Origin: Bacillota bacterium
Lineage (GTDB): Bacteria; Bacillota; Bacilli; ZCTH02-B2
Assembly (NCBI GenBank): GCA_017577895.1
Contig: PKQY01000050.1
Span: 1 to 13,642, forward strand
DNA length: 13,642 nt
Reading direction: 5' to 3'
Notes under the pieces: generated by a model
What the model was told of the DNA's origin: nothing
Seen by the model: the letters and a program-made list of their open reading frames with translations, nothing else
The model's database searches: none
Position numbers and translations under genes: made by a program
Shown here: positions 12,967 through 13,642 of the stretch, piece after piece
Layout of the letters: every line of letters starts with the position of its first letter
Numbering within the stretch: position 1 is the stretch's first letter

Positions 12967-12989
12967 GTCTGTTGAGCGCCGCTTCGGCT

Positions 12990-13295
12990 TCACCCGCTCT
13001 TGGTTTCGAACAGCTGGCGTTGACGTTCGTAATGTTCCTGGAATTTGGATACTTCCACTTCCAATTTATTCATGATCTGCCGCCCCACTTCCCGGCTGAT
13101 GAGACCAACCCGAACTGCAAAATCGATCTCTTTCGACAAGCCGAACAGCTGCGTGTCCAGCACTTCTTCAAACACGGGACATTGGGGAGCGGTCAGATGA
13201 TCCAGCTGCACTTCGATCAATTGGCGGATTTTTGCCGCGTCGTCCATCAAGATGTCCAACGCTTTTTCCCGCAGGGTGATCGCTTCGTCGCGCAT
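12990..13295 (-). CDS. ylaN: YlaN family (DUF1507) iron homeostasis protein
   Basis: A 101-residue helical protein. The family signature is clear: KALDILMDDAAKIRQLIEVQLDHLTAPQCPVFEEVLDTQLFGLSKEIDFAVRVGL, almost position by position like B. subtilis YlaN (compare [46 protein letters not shown]). YlaN in B. subtilis and S. aureus has been linked to iron limitation and to the regulator Fur. Here it is convergent with feoAB and shares their terminator, a fitting context. The ATG has GGGAGGGG seven bases upstream. The C-terminus (FQEHYERQRQLFETKSG) is longer than in B. subtilis. A weak promoter may lie at 13329-13357. Confidence 0.93.
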   Translation of the reverse strand: MRDEAITLREKALDILMDDAAKIRQLIEVQLDHLTAPQCPVFEEVLDTQLFGLSKEIDFAVRVGLISREVGRQIMNKLEVEVSKFQEHYERQRQLFETKSG

Positions 13296-13328
13296 CGGAT
13301 CCCCTCCCTTATCACCTTGCCTCTTTCT

Positions 13329-13357
13329 ATCATATCGGATTGGGCAAGGTTTGAAAA
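13329..13357 (-). promoter_or_regulatory. Weak candidate promoter of ylaN
   Basis: On the minus strand TATGAT (13329-13334) is a good -10; the hexamer 17 bases upstream is TTTTCA, a poor -35. Position relative to the gene (about 35 bp before the ATG) is suitable. Confidence 0.3.
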
Positions 13358-13448
13358 GCAACGGTACTGAATCCAACCATATTTGGCCACCGGTCATCAT
13401 ATATTGTAGTGCCACGTGCAACGAAAAAATTTTTGGGGAGGGACGAAC

Positions 13449-13642
13449 ATGATCGCCCAATGGGCCGCCGTATTGACCCGCTGGTCGCAACGGTATTTGC
13501 CGGACCCGTTCATTTTCGTCATCTTGTTGAGTTTGGTCGTCTTTGTCATGGGGCTGCTCATCGCCGGCCAGACGCCGTTCCAGATGATTTTGCACTGGCA
13601 AAACGGTTTTTGGAATCTTCTTACTTTTTCCATGCAAATGTG
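13449..13642 (+). CDS. Short-chain fatty acid transporter, AtoE family, cut by window end
   Basis: Only the first 64 residues are visible (starting MIAQWAAVLTRWSQRYLPDPFIFV). The pattern RYLPDPFIFVILLSLVVFV, then QTPFQMILHWQNGFWNLLTFSMQM matches the N-terminus of AtoE-type short-chain fatty acid transporters (TIGR00366), with the first transmembrane helix at about 21-40. Full proteins have about 440 residues. The ATG has GGGGAGGG seven bases upstream. It is divergent from ylaN across 153 bp; no clear promoter was identified, although a TATATT occurs at 13400-13405. Confidence 0.85.
   Translation, partial: MIAQWAAVLTRWSQRYLPDPFIFVILLSLVVFVMGLLIAGQTPFQMILHWQNGFWNLLTFSMQM

Overview
The window reads as chromosomal DNA of a moderately GC-rich member of the Bacilli, possibly a thermophile. 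The grounds are the gene set (SppA with its RDD partner, Asp23/Gls24, YvrJ with DUF1659 and DUF2922, a ComK-like protein, YlaN), strong AGGAGG-type ribosome binding sites, frequent GTG and TTG starts, and one site matching the B. subtilis-type LexA box. The genus cannot be fixed from the sequence alone. No insertion sequence, phage gene, CRISPR array, rRNA or tRNA was seen. No gene-free stretch exceeds about 220 bp.

Left part, all on the minus strand, given in transcription order from the right. A ComK-like regulator (6860-7396) has a promoter whose spacer holds a LexA-type box. Next comes a sigma-70-family factor (6069-6668), followed by three small genes of unknown function: DUF1659 (5728-5949), DUF2922 (5458-5679) and YvrJ (5195-5353). 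A short ORF inside a terminator-like hairpin lies just before YvrJ. An atypical SDR oxidoreductase (4310-5092) follows, then Asp23/Gls24 with two UspA-type stress proteins, then sppA with its RDD-family partner, a small DUF1540 protein, and an SPFH membrane protein cut by the left edge.

Right part. An M1 metallopeptidase (7614-9509) diverges from the ComK-like gene and is followed by a multi-pass membrane protein of unknown function. A strong promoter then precedes the ferrous iron uptake genes: feoA, and FeoB encoded as two overlapping genes (GTPase part, then permease part). A bidirectional terminator separates them from the convergent ylaN, whose family is linked to Fur and iron homeostasis. 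The window ends in the start of an AtoE-type short-chain fatty acid transporter.

The points most worth following are the LexA-type box in the comK-like promoter, the hairpin plus leader ORF before yvrJ in a sigma-factor locus, the two-gene FeoB, and feoAB placed next to ylaN. Base-pairing, motif and spacing statements come from reading the sequence; no alignment or folding program was run.
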